NCBI GenBank assembly: GCA_038093975.1
Contig: JBBPTG010000088.1
Span: 48,800-112,799 of the forward strand
Reading direction: 5' to 3'
Origin: Chalciporus piperatus
Lineage: Eukaryota > Basidiomycota > Agaricomycetes > Boletales > Boletaceae
Length of the DNA: 64,000 nucleotides
Shown here: in pieces, positions 11,544 to 20,757 of the stretch
Numbering within the stretch: position 1 is the stretch's first letter
Layout of the letters: every line of letters starts with the position of its first letter
Made by a program: the position numbers and the translations under genes
The notes under the pieces: model-generated
Database searches by the model: none
Told to the model about the DNA's origin: nothing
What the model saw: only the letters and a program-made list of their open reading frames with translations

Positions 11544-13136
11544 ATGGAACAAAACCCTGTCTTACCTCCGGATTTTGCCCTGCCGGGTTTCGCGGCCCTT
11601 GTGGAACTCACAATGGCAGCGCAGCAGTTGGAACATGATGAAGCCATCCTTTTCTTAGAACACCGATGGGCACAGACTGGGCTGGGAGGAGTGCGCCCAA
11701 ACCAGGGCGACGACGAAAACCCCGAGAGAGACGACGACCCTCCGCGACAACGACCTGACCGAGGTGCACCACAACCCAATGAAGGGGACGCCCCCGGAGG
11801 AGAGCGAGATCAGGCAGCGGACGCAGCACCGCAGGCGGGCACGCAGTCCATCGTGTTCGACCGGGACGCACACATTGCCACCACCCTCTCCGCCAGACCA
11901 GCGGATTACGCGATCAAGCGCATCGAAGGACGCAAACACGTACCACTCTGGTATTTCTCCAGGGAAGGATTGCGCGAGGCCGCTCGCGTGGTCAGGCAGT
12001 CGGACGAGAATGACACTCTCGCAATAACCAGAGCAGAGGAGGGTCAAGTCACCGTGCGATCAGCCGGTTCACTCGCTGCATCCAAAAATGCGAAGCTCGA
12101 CCATCAGCTCACATATAGCGAGTTCATGTACGCCAAAAACCTCTTCCTCACAGCCATAGACAACGCGAAATGGGGCGATGATGCCATCGACTCGTTCAAT
12201 TGGTTTTTCCACAACCTCGATAACCACTCCATGCGAGAGGAAGGGGAGCGAGGGGAGAGAGCATTGTTGCACTATGCATCGAAAGCGCGCGCGGACTGGC
12301 ATGATAAGCTCACGCTCCGCAAAGCTTACAATATCGCCACTATCAACGAAGATCTCCTTGCGAAAATAGCACGCGAGCTAGACTCAAGAGAAGTCTGGGC
12401 CAACCTCGAACAGGTACGTCTCGGCTCGCGCAAGGAATATATCCAAACTAATCGTTCTTTTCACATCCCTACAACCTGTCGCATTCACAAACTGTGACCT
12501 GCTGCTGCTGCTGCTGCCGATACCACCATGGCGCACTGCTGCTGCTGCCATCACTGCTGCCACCTCTGCTGCTGCTTCCCCCCCTCTTGCTTCACACGCA
12601 ATGGCGTCGTTTTTCTGCTTGTCCAGATGAACCAAGCACGTGCCAACCGGTTCCAGCCAACGGAACGCGGGCGACAATTTACACGAGACACCCGCAGCCG
12701 ACGACCTTCGCGGTCTGCCTCACCCCGCTTCACAGACTCCGCAAGAGGCCCGCGCCCAGTGCGCCGCAGATCATACTCCAAAGAAAGGTCACCACGACGC
12801 AGCCGTAGTTATGACAACAAACGGCGACGTCCCTTTCGCAACAACAAAGTCCCATCGACCTGCCCAAAATGCCTCGGAACGCATGAAGTTCGCCCCGATC
12901 GTCCCCCCTGCAATATGTCGTCCCTCTGGGACAACTCAGCACCCACCCATTGCAAACGCGACCAGCAAGGACGTCTGCTCAATAAGAGTGGGAGAGTCCT
13001 CTGCTGGGACTTCCAACGGCCCCGTGGTTGCTCGGGTCAAGGACACAACCACGAATGTTCAGGTTGCGGAGACACCAACCACGGAGCTCAAGAATGCCCT
13101 TTGCGTCAACGCGCTGTTGGCACGTCTGCAAAGTAG
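11544..13136 (+). CDS. Ngaro Gag-like protein with CCHC zinc knuckle (spliced)
   Basis: Starts MEQNPVLPPDFALPGFAAL and stays open to EVWANLEQ at 12413. A good GT donor (GTACGT at 12414) and a CAG acceptor (12626) then join it in phase to MNQARANRFQPTERGRQFT. This replaces a non-conserved tail with a basic, Arg/Ser-rich segment and cysteine clusters. CSGCGDTNHGAQEC fits C-x2-C-x4-H-x4-C exactly, the retroviral-type zinc knuckle that binds RNA, and CPKC is seen upstream. It stops at 13134-13136. The 213-nt intron holds a CTG-rich run. The product is presumably the nucleic-acid-binding structural protein of the element. Whether splicing or frameshifting is used in vivo is inference; the intact 11544-12497 frame is an alternative shorter product. 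Confidence 0.7.
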
Positions 13137-14967
13137 GGCATTAACGCCTTACAATGCAGACGGCTGGCGAGACATGTTAATAAATTTCAATCTATCCCAT
13201 AAACATCCCACACTGCTCGAGCAGCTAATGCATGGCTTCCGTGTACAGGCCCCCGCTATAACCCGGTCATTTACTCCACTCAATAATCCCTCCATTACTG
13301 TACATCACGATGCCTTCAACGAAATACTGCACAAAGAGTTCACGAAACAACGATACATAGGACCTTTTACTCAAGACGCACTCGAGACCCTCATTGGACC
13401 CTTTCAATCCTCCCCGCTAAACATAATACCCAAGCCCGGAAAGCCGGGGAAATTCCGTCTTATTCAAAACTTATCATACCCTAATTCACCTCGGCTGGAC
13501 GAGGTGCTATCAATCAATTCGCAGGTCGACTCATCCCTTTTCCCCTGCGAATGGGGCACTTTTCATACCGCATGCACGCTAATCCACACTCTACCACGAG
13601 GAACTCAAGGAGCAACTAGGGACGTAGCTGAGGCTTACCGCACAATCCCGTTGCACCCCTCCCAATGGCCAGCGCTCGTCGTCCGCATCACAAACGAGCC
13701 CGCGTTTTTTGCAGTAGACACATCTTTATGCTTCGGCTATGGACCCTCAGCGGGAACTTACGGTATGGTACGGGATGCCGGCCTAGATATATTTCGAGCC
13801 GCGGGCATAGGGCCCGTAATTGCTTGGGTAGACGACCATCTTTTCTTTCGTTTACCGTGCAACACCATCACTAATTACAATGACTTACGCAAAGCAAAAG
13901 CCCACGTCATTGCCGAACAGGGTGGGAGACACAAAGACAATGGTCGCTGGTGGTTCAAAGGAGAGACTTTGGCCGACGGCACTCATGAGGAGTTTGCCGA
14001 AGACTGCATGCATAACATCCGAGATCTGACATTAGAGCTCCCAAGCGACACCGTTGCATCACATGCATACGACTTTAGCCACATTGATCAGATTTCCAAC
14101 CATCTCGGAATCCCCTGGGAACTCTCCAAAGATACCCCTTTTTCCTCGACACCAACATTCATTGGATTCACGTGGGACCTTGAGAACAATACTGTATCCC
14201 TCACGCCAACGAAGCGAACAAAGTACATTGACGCGATACACGATTGGCTGCGCACAACAGCACACAATCTCGAGCAGGTGCAGAAGCTTCATGGGCGATT
14301 ATCTCATGCTTCATTAGTCATTCCCGAAGGCAGTGCATACCTCACTTCGCTACAGTCGATGCTGGGAATTTTCGGCAACAAACCCTTCATGCCACGTAGG
14401 CAACCACATGGCACAATTGACGAACTACGCTGGTGGCTACACGCACTAAACTCCAAGCCTCCCATTCCAATCCCACTCCATCCGCACGCAACTGACCATC
14501 ACGCTTTCTCGGATGCCAGCACCAGTCACGGCTTGGCGATTGTCATCGGCAACAGGTGGCGTGCGTGGAGACTCCACAAACACTGGAAGTCAAATGGGCG
14601 AGACATCGGGTGGGCAGAGGGTGTCGGGTTCGAACTACTCATTCGTGCCCTGCTCACGCTCGACCAATCTAGCACGCCACTCACGGTTTATTGCGACAAC
14701 CAGGGAATTGTCGACGGCTGGAAAAAAGGTCGGAGCCGGAACACTCCCACCAATGCCACTTTCCGAAGGATCCATAACCTCCTGGCGTCCCCTCCGCGTC
14801 GGGTATTCACAAAATATGTCCCCAGCGCAGACAACCCAGCGGACGGACCATCCCGCGGTGAATACCCACCAACCACGTTTCTACTCCCGCGGATTACCAT
14901 ACCCGAAGAGATCAGCAGCTACATCCTCGATTTCGACCACCCCCAGTGTGACGCACTCTGCGTCTAA
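12640..14967 (+). CDS. Ngaro reverse transcriptase-RNase H
   Basis: One long frame overlaps the 3' part of Gag in the +1 frame. Recognisable homology starts near 13330 (NEILHKEFTKQRYIGPF). RT motifs are visible: KPGKFRLIQNLSYPN, TRDVAEAYRTIPLHP (motif A Asp), CFGYGPSAGTYG and the motif C variant IAWVDDHLFF in place of YxDD, as usual in DIRS-group enzymes. The RNase H half has HAFSDASTSHGLAIV, GWAEGVGFELLIRAL, LTVYCDNQGIVDGWKK and YVPSADNPADGPSRG, giving the D-E-D-D set. It stops at 14965-14967 and overlaps the recombinase frame by about 450 nt. The first ~230 codons shadow Gag, so translation probably depends on frameshifting or internal initiation. Confidence 0.88.
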   Translation: MPTGSSQRNAGDNLHETPAADDLRGLPHPASQTPQEARAQCAADHTPKKGHHDAAVVMTTNGDVPFATTKSHRPAQNASERMKFAPIVPPAICRPSGTTQHPPIANATSKDVCSIRVGESSAGTSNGPVVARVKDTTTNVQVAETPTTELKNALCVNALLARLQSRALTPYNADGWRDMLINFNLSHKHPTLLEQLMHGFRVQAPAITRSFTPLNNPSITVHHDAFNEILHKEFTKQRYIGPFTQDALETLIGPFQSSPLNIIPKPGKPGKFRLIQNLSYPNSPRLDEVLSINSQVDSSLFPCEWGTFHTACTLIHTLPRGTQGATRDVAEAYRTIPLHPSQWPALVVRITNEPAFFAVDTSLCFGYGPSAGTYGMVRDAGLDIFRAAGIGPVIAWVDDHLFFRLPCNTITNYNDLRKAKAHVIAEQGGRHKDNGRWWFKGETLADGTHEEFAEDCMHNIRDLTLELPSDTVASHAYDFSHIDQISNHLGIPWELSKDTPFSSTPTFIGFTWDLENNTVSLTPTKRTKYIDAIHDWLRTTAHNLEQVQKLHGRLSHASLVIPEGSAYLTSLQSMLGIFGNKPFMPRRQPHGTIDELRWWLHALNSKPPIPIPLHPHATDHHAFSDASTSHGLAIVIGNRWRAWRLHKHWKSNGRDIGWAEGVGFELLIRALLTLDQSSTPLTVYCDNQGIVDGWKKGRSRNTPTNATFRRIHNLLASPPRRVFTKYVPSADNPADGPSRGEYPPTTFLLPRITIPEEISSYILDFDHPQCDALCV

Positions 14968-16216
14968 TATCAATTTCACACATTTACACACACTGCCAAC
15001 AACAGAGTCCAGAACCACGCAATCACCCAACCATTTCCCCTACAATGACGCGAAAGCGGGTGGTGCACACCTCGTAAAAAATATCCTCCCCTACCCAATG
15101 AACCTCACACCTACCCCTTCCGAACTGCGCCCGCACTGTGCAGCGAAGGATCGGCTGGGAAAGTGGCTCCCGCACCCCGACTCGCTCTCTTTCATTAGTC
15201 CCACAGCAACCTTTGAACTCCAGGAGAGAGTCAAAGCCGTCACCTTGCAGGGTTGGGCAGAGAGCACTCGTGCAACATACGGTGCAGGACTCCTCGTGTT
15301 CCATGTTTTCTGCGATAGCAGAGAAGTCCCGGAGAAAGATCGTGCCCCAGCTCAGGCGGCTTTAGTCGCCTCTTGTATCTCAGCACTCGCAGGTTCACTC
15401 TCGGGCAAAACCATTCACAATTATGTCTTCGGTGTGCGAGCTTGGCACACCCTTTACGGACTGCCATGGGTACTGCACGAAGACCAGATAGCCACCATGT
15501 TGAAGGGTGTAGCTAAACTCGCCCCACCTGCAGTCAAACAAGACAAGCGCAAACCTGTTACCATCCAAATGATATCACTCATTAAGGACAAGCTCGATCA
15601 GACCAACCCTTTCGACGCAGCATTTTTCGCGTGTCTTACCACCACATTCTACACTGCAGCGCGAGTAGGTGAATTCACGCTTCAGAGGCTTGACGCCTTC
15701 AATCCCGCAGAGCATATCACTCGCGGAGGCGTACGTGACGACACCGACCGTAACGGTTTACACACCAAAGTTTTCGCTCTCCCGCGTACGAAGTCCAGTC
15801 CCACAGGAGAGGAAGTACATTGGGCAAAGCAGGACGGATCCACAGACCCTTCGGATGCTTTCGACAAACATATCGAAATCAACAACCCCCCCGTTGACGG
15901 TCCCCTTTTCGCTTACAGGACCACGAAGGGTTACCGACCAATGACACGACAAACCTTCACCGTGCGTCTAAACAAGTTTGCCCAAGCAGCGGGACTCGAC
16001 CGTGTGCACGGACACGGCATCCGCATTGGAGCCACCCTAGAATACCTACTTCGCGGGGTTCCGTTCGACGTCATGAAGGTTAAAGGCCGCTGGGCCAGCA
16101 ACGCTTTTCAGCTCTATCTCAGGAAGCACAACCAGATACTAGCCCCATACATGCAGTCCATGCCGCCCGAGACGGCTCTGGAGTTCACCAGACTCGCCAT
16201 GCCGCCAGTGCGCTAG
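14513..16216 (+). CDS. Ngaro tyrosine recombinase
   Basis: The frame overlaps the end of RT. Clear recombinase homology begins around 15200 (LQGWAESTRATYGAGLLVF) and runs to TAG 16214-16216. Core-binding helices precede TAARVGEFTLQRLDAF, which carries the first catalytic Arg. GHGIRIGATLEYLLRG supplies the H-x-x-R box, and the nucleophile Tyr is in AFQLYLRKHNQ. These are the R..HxxR..Y residues of tyrosine site-specific recombinases. In DIRS/Ngaro elements this enzyme integrates a circular cDNA without target duplication, and it replaces the DDE integrase and protease of LTR elements. The most N-terminal ~220 codons lie over RT coding sequence and may not be translated. Confidence 0.88.
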   Translation: MPAPVTAWRLSSATGGVRGDSTNTGSQMGETSGGQRVSGSNYSFVPCSRSTNLARHSRFIATTRELSTAGKKVGAGTLPPMPLSEGSITSWRPLRVGYSQNMSPAQTTQRTDHPAVNTHQPRFYSRGLPYPKRSAATSSISTTPSVTHSASNINFTHLHTLPTTESRTTQSPNHFPYNDAKAGGAHLVKNILPYPMNLTPTPSELRPHCAAKDRLGKWLPHPDSLSFISPTATFELQERVKAVTLQGWAESTRATYGAGLLVFHVFCDSREVPEKDRAPAQAALVASCISALAGSLSGKTIHNYVFGVRAWHTLYGLPWVLHEDQIATMLKGVAKLAPPAVKQDKRKPVTIQMISLIKDKLDQTNPFDAAFFACLTTTFYTAARVGEFTLQRLDAFNPAEHITRGGVRDDTDRNGLHTKVFALPRTKSSPTGEEVHWAKQDGSTDPSDAFDKHIEINNPPVDGPLFAYRTTKGYRPMTRQTFTVRLNKFAQAAGLDRVHGHGIRIGATLEYLLRGVPFDVMKVKGRWASNAFQLYLRKHNQILAPYMQSMPPETALEFTRLAMPPVR

Positions 16217-16300
16217 TTATCTCCTCGTGAGTACCGCCCTCCTAGCACCTGGGATCCGAGCGTCACCTCGTCGCGTCGGGCCCATCCTAGCATTTGGGAA

Positions 16301-16423
16301 ACGCAGCTGACACTCGGGCCCCACAGGTTCTCACAGATCGCGGCCGGGAGGCGCTTCGCGCCTTCGCCCACACTTGCTTAGCTTCTCTCTCTGCAGTCCG
16401 AGTCACATAACGACGAACAAAGA
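16301..16423 (+). repeat. Ngaro split direct repeat B1
   Basis: A 123-bp copy matching B2 at 16708-16830 by eye. It ends GAACAAAGA directly against A2, sharing one A with it. Confidence 0.88.
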
Positions 16424-16572
16424 TGGTCATTCTAGTAGTACGAGCTCGCGAGTAGGAATAGAATTTGGTCTTTGCTCGAGTGGCTGTGTCTCGTTAGCTC
16501 TCTCTCTTCCGTTCTCTCACCAGTCAGCCTTTAGGCTATCAGCCGCGCCCCGACCCCTTCCTTTCTTTTCGC
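16423..16572 (+). repeat. Ngaro split direct repeat A2
   Basis: Matches A1 (11305-11454) without visible difference. It is followed by a 135-bp unique spacer before B2. Confidence 0.88.
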
Positions 16573-16707
16573 CCACCCGCCACACCCTTCGATTCTTTCG
16601 AGCCCCCTAGTGACCCTTTAGAATCGCCTCGCGTGACCCTTGCTGTCGCGTTCTCCTGAACTGTCCGCCCACGACCGACTGCGTGCGAGGCCTTTCCCAG
16701 CCCGCCC

Positions 16708-16830
16708 ACGCAGCTGACACTCGGGCCCCACAGGTTCTCACAGATCGCGGCCGGGAGGCGCTTCGCGCCTTCGCCCACACTTGCTTAGCTTCTCTCTCTG
16801 CAGTCCGAGTCACATAACGACGAACAAAGA
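16708..16830 (+). repeat. Ngaro split direct repeat B2 (right end)
   Basis: Matches B1. The element ends at the A of CAAAGA, and the F-box coding sequence resumes at the next base. Confidence 0.88.
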
Positions 16831-18517
16831 CTTGCCTCTAGAATTGTATCATCATATCTTCACTTTCCTTGATATCAGAGTCCTTCTTGTACTACGGCAG
16901 GTACTCGACATCCAGCTCGATTCCTGACTTCAGTTGACCCGAATCTCCGCTCCCTGTCAGACATGCAAACATTTCCTTGTAGTCACTCAAGAACCTGGCC
17001 TTTGGATCGCCATATTCAACCAGGTGCAAGCAACGCAGCCTCTCCCCTGTTGTCGTTGCGAGTTCGAAGCGATGCTGCCAGCGAAACGTGAACGCCTCCT
17101 GCTGGTGGCGGCCGAAATCGAAAAGTCATTCATGGTTCCCAGAAAGCGTGTTACGCACACCATCGTTCCTGCTCAACAGCCAGAGTGCTCGTTGAAAGAA
17201 CTATCGTTTGTGTCGGACCGCTTTCTACTGTCCGCGGACACCACCAGCTTAATCAATGTCTGGGACATGTCGAAACTCCCATCGCCTTCTTCCACCTCTT
17301 GGTTCCCTTCTGCCCGATTACGGCTCTTACAGTTCAGATACCTCTCCCACACAGTCTTGCTGTCGGATGAAGGTCCCGACACACTCTATGTTGCCGTTGA
17401 GAGGGACCACCCCACTGAACGCAGGTTTGTCCTTCGGAAGTTTACAAAACGTTGCCTGATCGAAGCCTGGTCGCGCAGCATCTACATTTATTCGCTTTTG
17501 TTACAGCCGAATGCGGAGGGTATCATGCATTTTAACATTATCGCATATTTTCCCATGACCGAATCGGAGCTTTTCGGATACATGGATCCCCCTTCATGTC
17601 GTGCTCTGATGTACCACTCCTCAGATTCGGTTGACATTTTGAACTGGCAAACCAAGACCCGCATGACTGTGCCCATGCGACCAGTCCACATTAGCGATTT
17701 GGTGAGCTAATATTGTATATATACCCCGCGGATCACGTCCTCAAAGCGAACTCACATTAGTGGAATGGGTTTTCAAAGTTGCGATTTGTCGGCCCGTATA
17801 TCCTGTGTTTCAGGAATCGGACCATCGAAGCCCACCCCATACCAGATGAAACTGGCGGAGCCACTTCCTTGCCCCCTTTGCACTATGAATCAAATGCCGT
17901 AAGCTTCAGGACCAGCTCCCTTTCCCATGTGCGCAAGTCGTGTTGCGACTCTGGGGAGGTTTATACCATCTTCATGCTCGTCAATGACGTCTTTCGGGGG
18001 ACGTTACATTATCGGATCGAGTTGAGGATAACGCCGGTGCCTTCGATGTCTCTGAAGCTGTTAGGGAAAGGAGGATCGGAGCTATCTGAACCACCTCCAC
18101 CTCCGGACCCGAATGCGGACAGCGACGAGGATGAGAGTTTCCCTACACCCCCATTTATTTCGACGATGGGGTTGGGCTCCACGGGGCTCCACGGTGTATG
18201 GGTAGGCAGGGAGAGGGGCAACATCGATCGCAAAGTGGTCGCGTTTTCAACCGACCCGAATAGGCTTTCTTCAAAGGCCGACGACTCCTTCGAGGGAATC
18301 CTGAACAACCACAGGATGGATCACTTGATACCCTGTCTCAATGGGAAGGTCATCTATACCATCTCATCCTATGATCTACGAGGTGTGTTTGTCTTTCGTT
18401 CTCTGGAAAGTGGTTGACGATTGACTAGAGTATCAAGATGACGTTACCACATGTGCGGTTTCAGAGAGTGGACGCATTGTGCTTGGTTCGCGGGTTGGCC
18501 ACATACTGCTTATCTGA

Positions 18518-18757
18518 TGAAGGCGTTGTTGGACAGGGGTAGCTATCTTGTGTATCACTTGTATATCGATGATTGCGGACGATCCTTGACCGGCGTAGTC
18601 TCCCCCATCCAGTGTGAGACTCAGTACCTTGAGGCATGAGGCACTCCAGCGGACACTCAATGGGCACGTTCTGCCAGTGGCCCAACTCTGTTGTCTGTTA
18701 GACTTACCAGACGAGTTGTACCGCGACCACTACGTCCTCAGGCTTCAACTCCTCATA
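18518..18757 (+). other. Spacer between the two F-box copies
   Basis: A 240-bp stretch holding the 3' end of copy A and the promoter of copy B. An in-frame upstream ATG at 18614 could extend copy B, but copy A shows no matching sequence, so the ATG at 18758 is preferred. Confidence 0.5.
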
Positions 18758-20423
18758 ATGATTCAAGAGCCGGATGTCGATCCCGAGGCCTATGTTCTCA
18801 AGTTGCCAGTAGAGTTGGCTCATCAGATCATTGGTCTGCTCGACATCAGAGACATCCTTGCGCTACGAAAGGCATGTTATCCCACCAAAGTAACCTAGAT
18901 ATACCGGATTAACTCGTGCTTCCGGTTTACCCTCCAGACATGCAAGTACTTCAATGCGATCACTCGGGATCGTGCCATCTGGGTGGCGTTGTACAATCGC
19001 ATGCGTACCACTCAACCTCTTCCCTGCACTCGAATGGAATTTGAATCGATGTCGTACCCACAGTCTGAACGCGTTCTCGTCGCCGCAGCCAAGACTGAAA
19101 AGACATTCTTGGTACCCCGAGAACGTACCCACTTCCTTCCCTGTGTCGGCAAAGGGGCCACACATTTTCGTTTGCTATCATTCGTATCAGATCGTTTCCT
19201 TCTGTCGGCGGATTTCACCGTCATCAACCTTTGGGATGTTTCGAATCTCTCCGCGTCACAGTCCTCCCCATACGCGACATTCAGTCTTGAGGGCTGGCGC
19301 TTCACTACTTAGGCCGACAATTCAACTATCAATGTGGTCGTTTGCCGAGCGGACAGGTGCGTCATCTCCGAGTCGGGTTTCGAGGCTATAATTCCAAAAG
19401 AAGCCGCCATGTACAGAGCTCAGATCTATTCCATTCGTGTTTCCCTACTAGATGCCGGTATCTCAGACGAGCAAGAAGCCAGATCGACCTTCGTGTTCGA
19501 AGCAGAATTCGAGTTGGCCCAAGGACAGCTCGTCAGATACATAGATCCAGAAAGGGGTCTTGCTCTGATAAGCCATCCCTTCGCACAATCGTTTGATGTT
19601 ATGGACTGGCGCACCAACAAGCGGTCAACTGTACCTCTTATGTTCAAAATGGGCGAAGACGAATACATGGCGAGTGTAATGCCCTTATGCATGTATCATG
19701 CCTCATGTCGCATCATAGTGGAACGCCCCTAACACTTTCAAACTCTGTGGCCCGTACGTCCTTTGTATCAGGTTCCGTTCAATCGATGCGTACCCTCTCC
19801 CTGCCGAGTTCTTGGACCAGAAATATGCTGCCGCGATGAGTTCCCTCCCCGTGCTTCATAGCGGGCACTTTTCTGCGAACTTTATCTCAGCCTCTATCTC
19901 CGGTGTACGGTTGGGCCGCTGTTCGGATGGCGAGGCCTACACGGTCTACATGTTGGTTAACGAGCTAGTATCTCAGGGGATGCTCTATTACCAAATCGTG
20001 CTCACGGTACCACAAAATCCCACTCTATCTGTCAGAGTTCTCGGCATGAAAGGTTCAAAATTATATGACAACATCCCCGTTCCCACTGGAGAAGACGACA
20101 TACTAGTTGCGCCCGTCACTACACACGCTTTAGGCTCTGCAGGACTCCGCGGCATATGGGTCGAGAAGCGAATCACCACCCGGGACCGCAGAGTGGTCGC
20201 GTTTACCACGCACCCAAGTATGTTGCGTGCTGATGAGTCGGAGGACGATTTACCTCAGCCGATGCCGCAACCAAAGGGGAAGATGGTCGCGATATTTGAT
20301 GTAGATGAAGCAGCTAGAGGTTCGCTAGTGTTCTTTCGTAACTCTGTCGATGCTGATGGGATGTTTGTAGAGGGTGATATATGTGCTGTATCAGAGCTGA
20401 CTGGGCAAATTGCGCTCAGCTAG
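18758..20423 (+). pseudogene. F-box-like gene copy B, tandem paralogue with in-frame stop
   Basis: Exon 1 (18758-18871) encodes MIQEPDVDPEAYVLKLPVEL and QIIGLLDIRDILALRK, an F-box. Exon 2 starts at 18938 with TCKYFNAITRDRAIWVALY and follows copy A through LSFVSDRFLLSADFTVINL. It then meets TAG at 19310-19312, after which the same frame stays open and still aligns with copy A (ADNSTINVVVCRAD ... MDWRTNKRSTVPLMF). The last exon (from about 19730, WNAPNTFKLCGPYVL) ends at TAG 20421-20423. Two donors are GC instead of GT: AAG|GCATGT at 18872 and ATG|GCGAGT at 19671. The latter aligns with a GTGAGC donor in copy A. A weak alternative intron ending exactly at the TAG could bypass it, but would remove residues that are exonic in copy A. 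Most likely a decaying copy; expression data could overturn this. Confidence 0.65.
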
Positions 20424-20712
20424 GACTATGAGCTTGAAAGAGCATTGTGTGTTGTACGCATAGGTTTTTTGGAACCGCTATCTGCAAGTGCATTGTGTTT
20501 TGCGGTAATGAATACCGAGGGAGCGTGGTCCGCAGGTTCAAGATGACACCGAAGAGTTCCAGAATGCTCCAGTGAACAGGGGCCTTTCCTTTTCAGATTA
20601 AAATATAAGCATATACAAATAAATATTTGTCCTAAACGGGAACACGAAGTTGGTGGAAACTTCCTGAAAAAACTGGGAATTTCTCGGCGACTGAGCTGGA
20701 CTGCAACGTATA
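20424..20712. other. Former upstream region of the small HSP gene, left of the pogo element
   Basis: Lies between F-box copy B and the TA target site of the pogo transposon (TA at 20711-20712). It is AT-rich around 20600-20630 and contains a perfect three-unit heat-shock element. Confidence 0.5.
20655..20669 (+). promoter_or_regulatory. Heat-shock element, left part of the split sHSP promoter
   Basis: GGAAACTTCCTGAAA reads nGAAnnTTCnnGAAn, a perfect three-unit HSF-binding consensus. It lies about 43 bp from the pogo insertion, and its only obvious heat-shock target is the small HSP gene now 3.3 kb away. Confidence 0.6.
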
Positions 20713-20736
20713 CAGTCATCACCCGCTGTTTGAGCC
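20713..20736 (+). repeat. Left terminal inverted repeat of the pogo element
   Basis: 24 bp, the exact reverse complement of 23766-23789, preceded by the TA target duplication. Confidence 0.92.
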
Positions 20737-20757
20737 AACCCCGCTGTTTGAGCCAAC
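20722..20757 (+). repeat. Two 18-bp tandem copies at the left transposon end
   Basis: CCCGCTGTTTGAGCCAAC occurs twice without a gap (20722-20739 and 20740-20757). The first copy overlaps the terminal repeat; the right end has only one partial copy. It may be a duplicated transposase-binding site. Confidence 0.85.

Larger units (their letters stand above)
11305..16830 (+). mobile_element. Ngaro-type DIRS retrotransposon (tyrosine-recombinase element), complete
   Basis: About 5.5 kb with the split-direct-repeat architecture diagnostic of Ngaro elements: A1 at the left end, then three ORFs (Gag, RT-RNase H, tyrosine recombinase), then B1-A2-B2 at the right. A1 and A2 (150 bp) look identical, as do B1 and B2 (123 bp). 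Element and host share a single A at both joints (CTCT-A-TGGTC on the left, CAAAG-A-CTTG on the right), and the internal B1-A2 joint reads CAAAG-A-TGGTC. The unoccupied site is therefore inferred as CTCTACTTG, which keeps the F-box reading frame. There is no target-site duplication, as expected for recombinase-mediated insertion through a circular intermediate. All three ORFs are open and catalytic residues are present, so the copy looks young and potentially active. Confidence 0.92.
11256..18517 (+). pseudogene. F-box-like gene copy A, interrupted by an Ngaro element
   Basis: Exon 1 begins MHQESLVDINSLAYIL (11256-11304) and breaks at the left end of the Ngaro element. It resumes right after the element at 16831 with LPLELYHHIFTFLDIRVLL. 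The tandem paralogue (copy B) reads MIQEPDVDPEAYVLKLPVEL without interruption, so the two halves belong together. Downstream the gene is open: exon 2 16961-17701 (TCKHFLVVTQEPGLWIAIF, LSFVSDRFLLSADTTSLIN), exon 3 17761-18382 (WNGFSKLRFVGPYILCF) and exon 4 18429-18517 (EYQDDVTTCAVSESGRIVL). The N-terminal LPxEL...FLDIRxLLxLR block is an F-box. The rest resembles the long C-terminal region of agaricomycete F-box proteins. Apart from the 5.5-kb insertion I find no lesion. As sequenced, this allele cannot make the full protein unless the whole element is removed or spliced out. Confidence 0.8.

Noticed and set aside
12494..12610. CTG/GCTGCTG-rich stretch as a microsatellite or polyleucine/polycysteine gene
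   Set aside because: It falls inside the proposed gag intron, and the translated text (CCCCC...) has no conserved character.
18614..18757. Upstream in-frame extension of F-box copy B from ATG 18614
   Set aside because: Copy A has no similar sequence before its MxQE start, while similarity begins exactly at 18758, so the shorter start is favoured.
19261..19312. Intron 19261-19312 ending at the TAG of F-box copy B
   Set aside because: Splicing there puts the downstream exon out of frame, and the corresponding residues are exonic in copy A.
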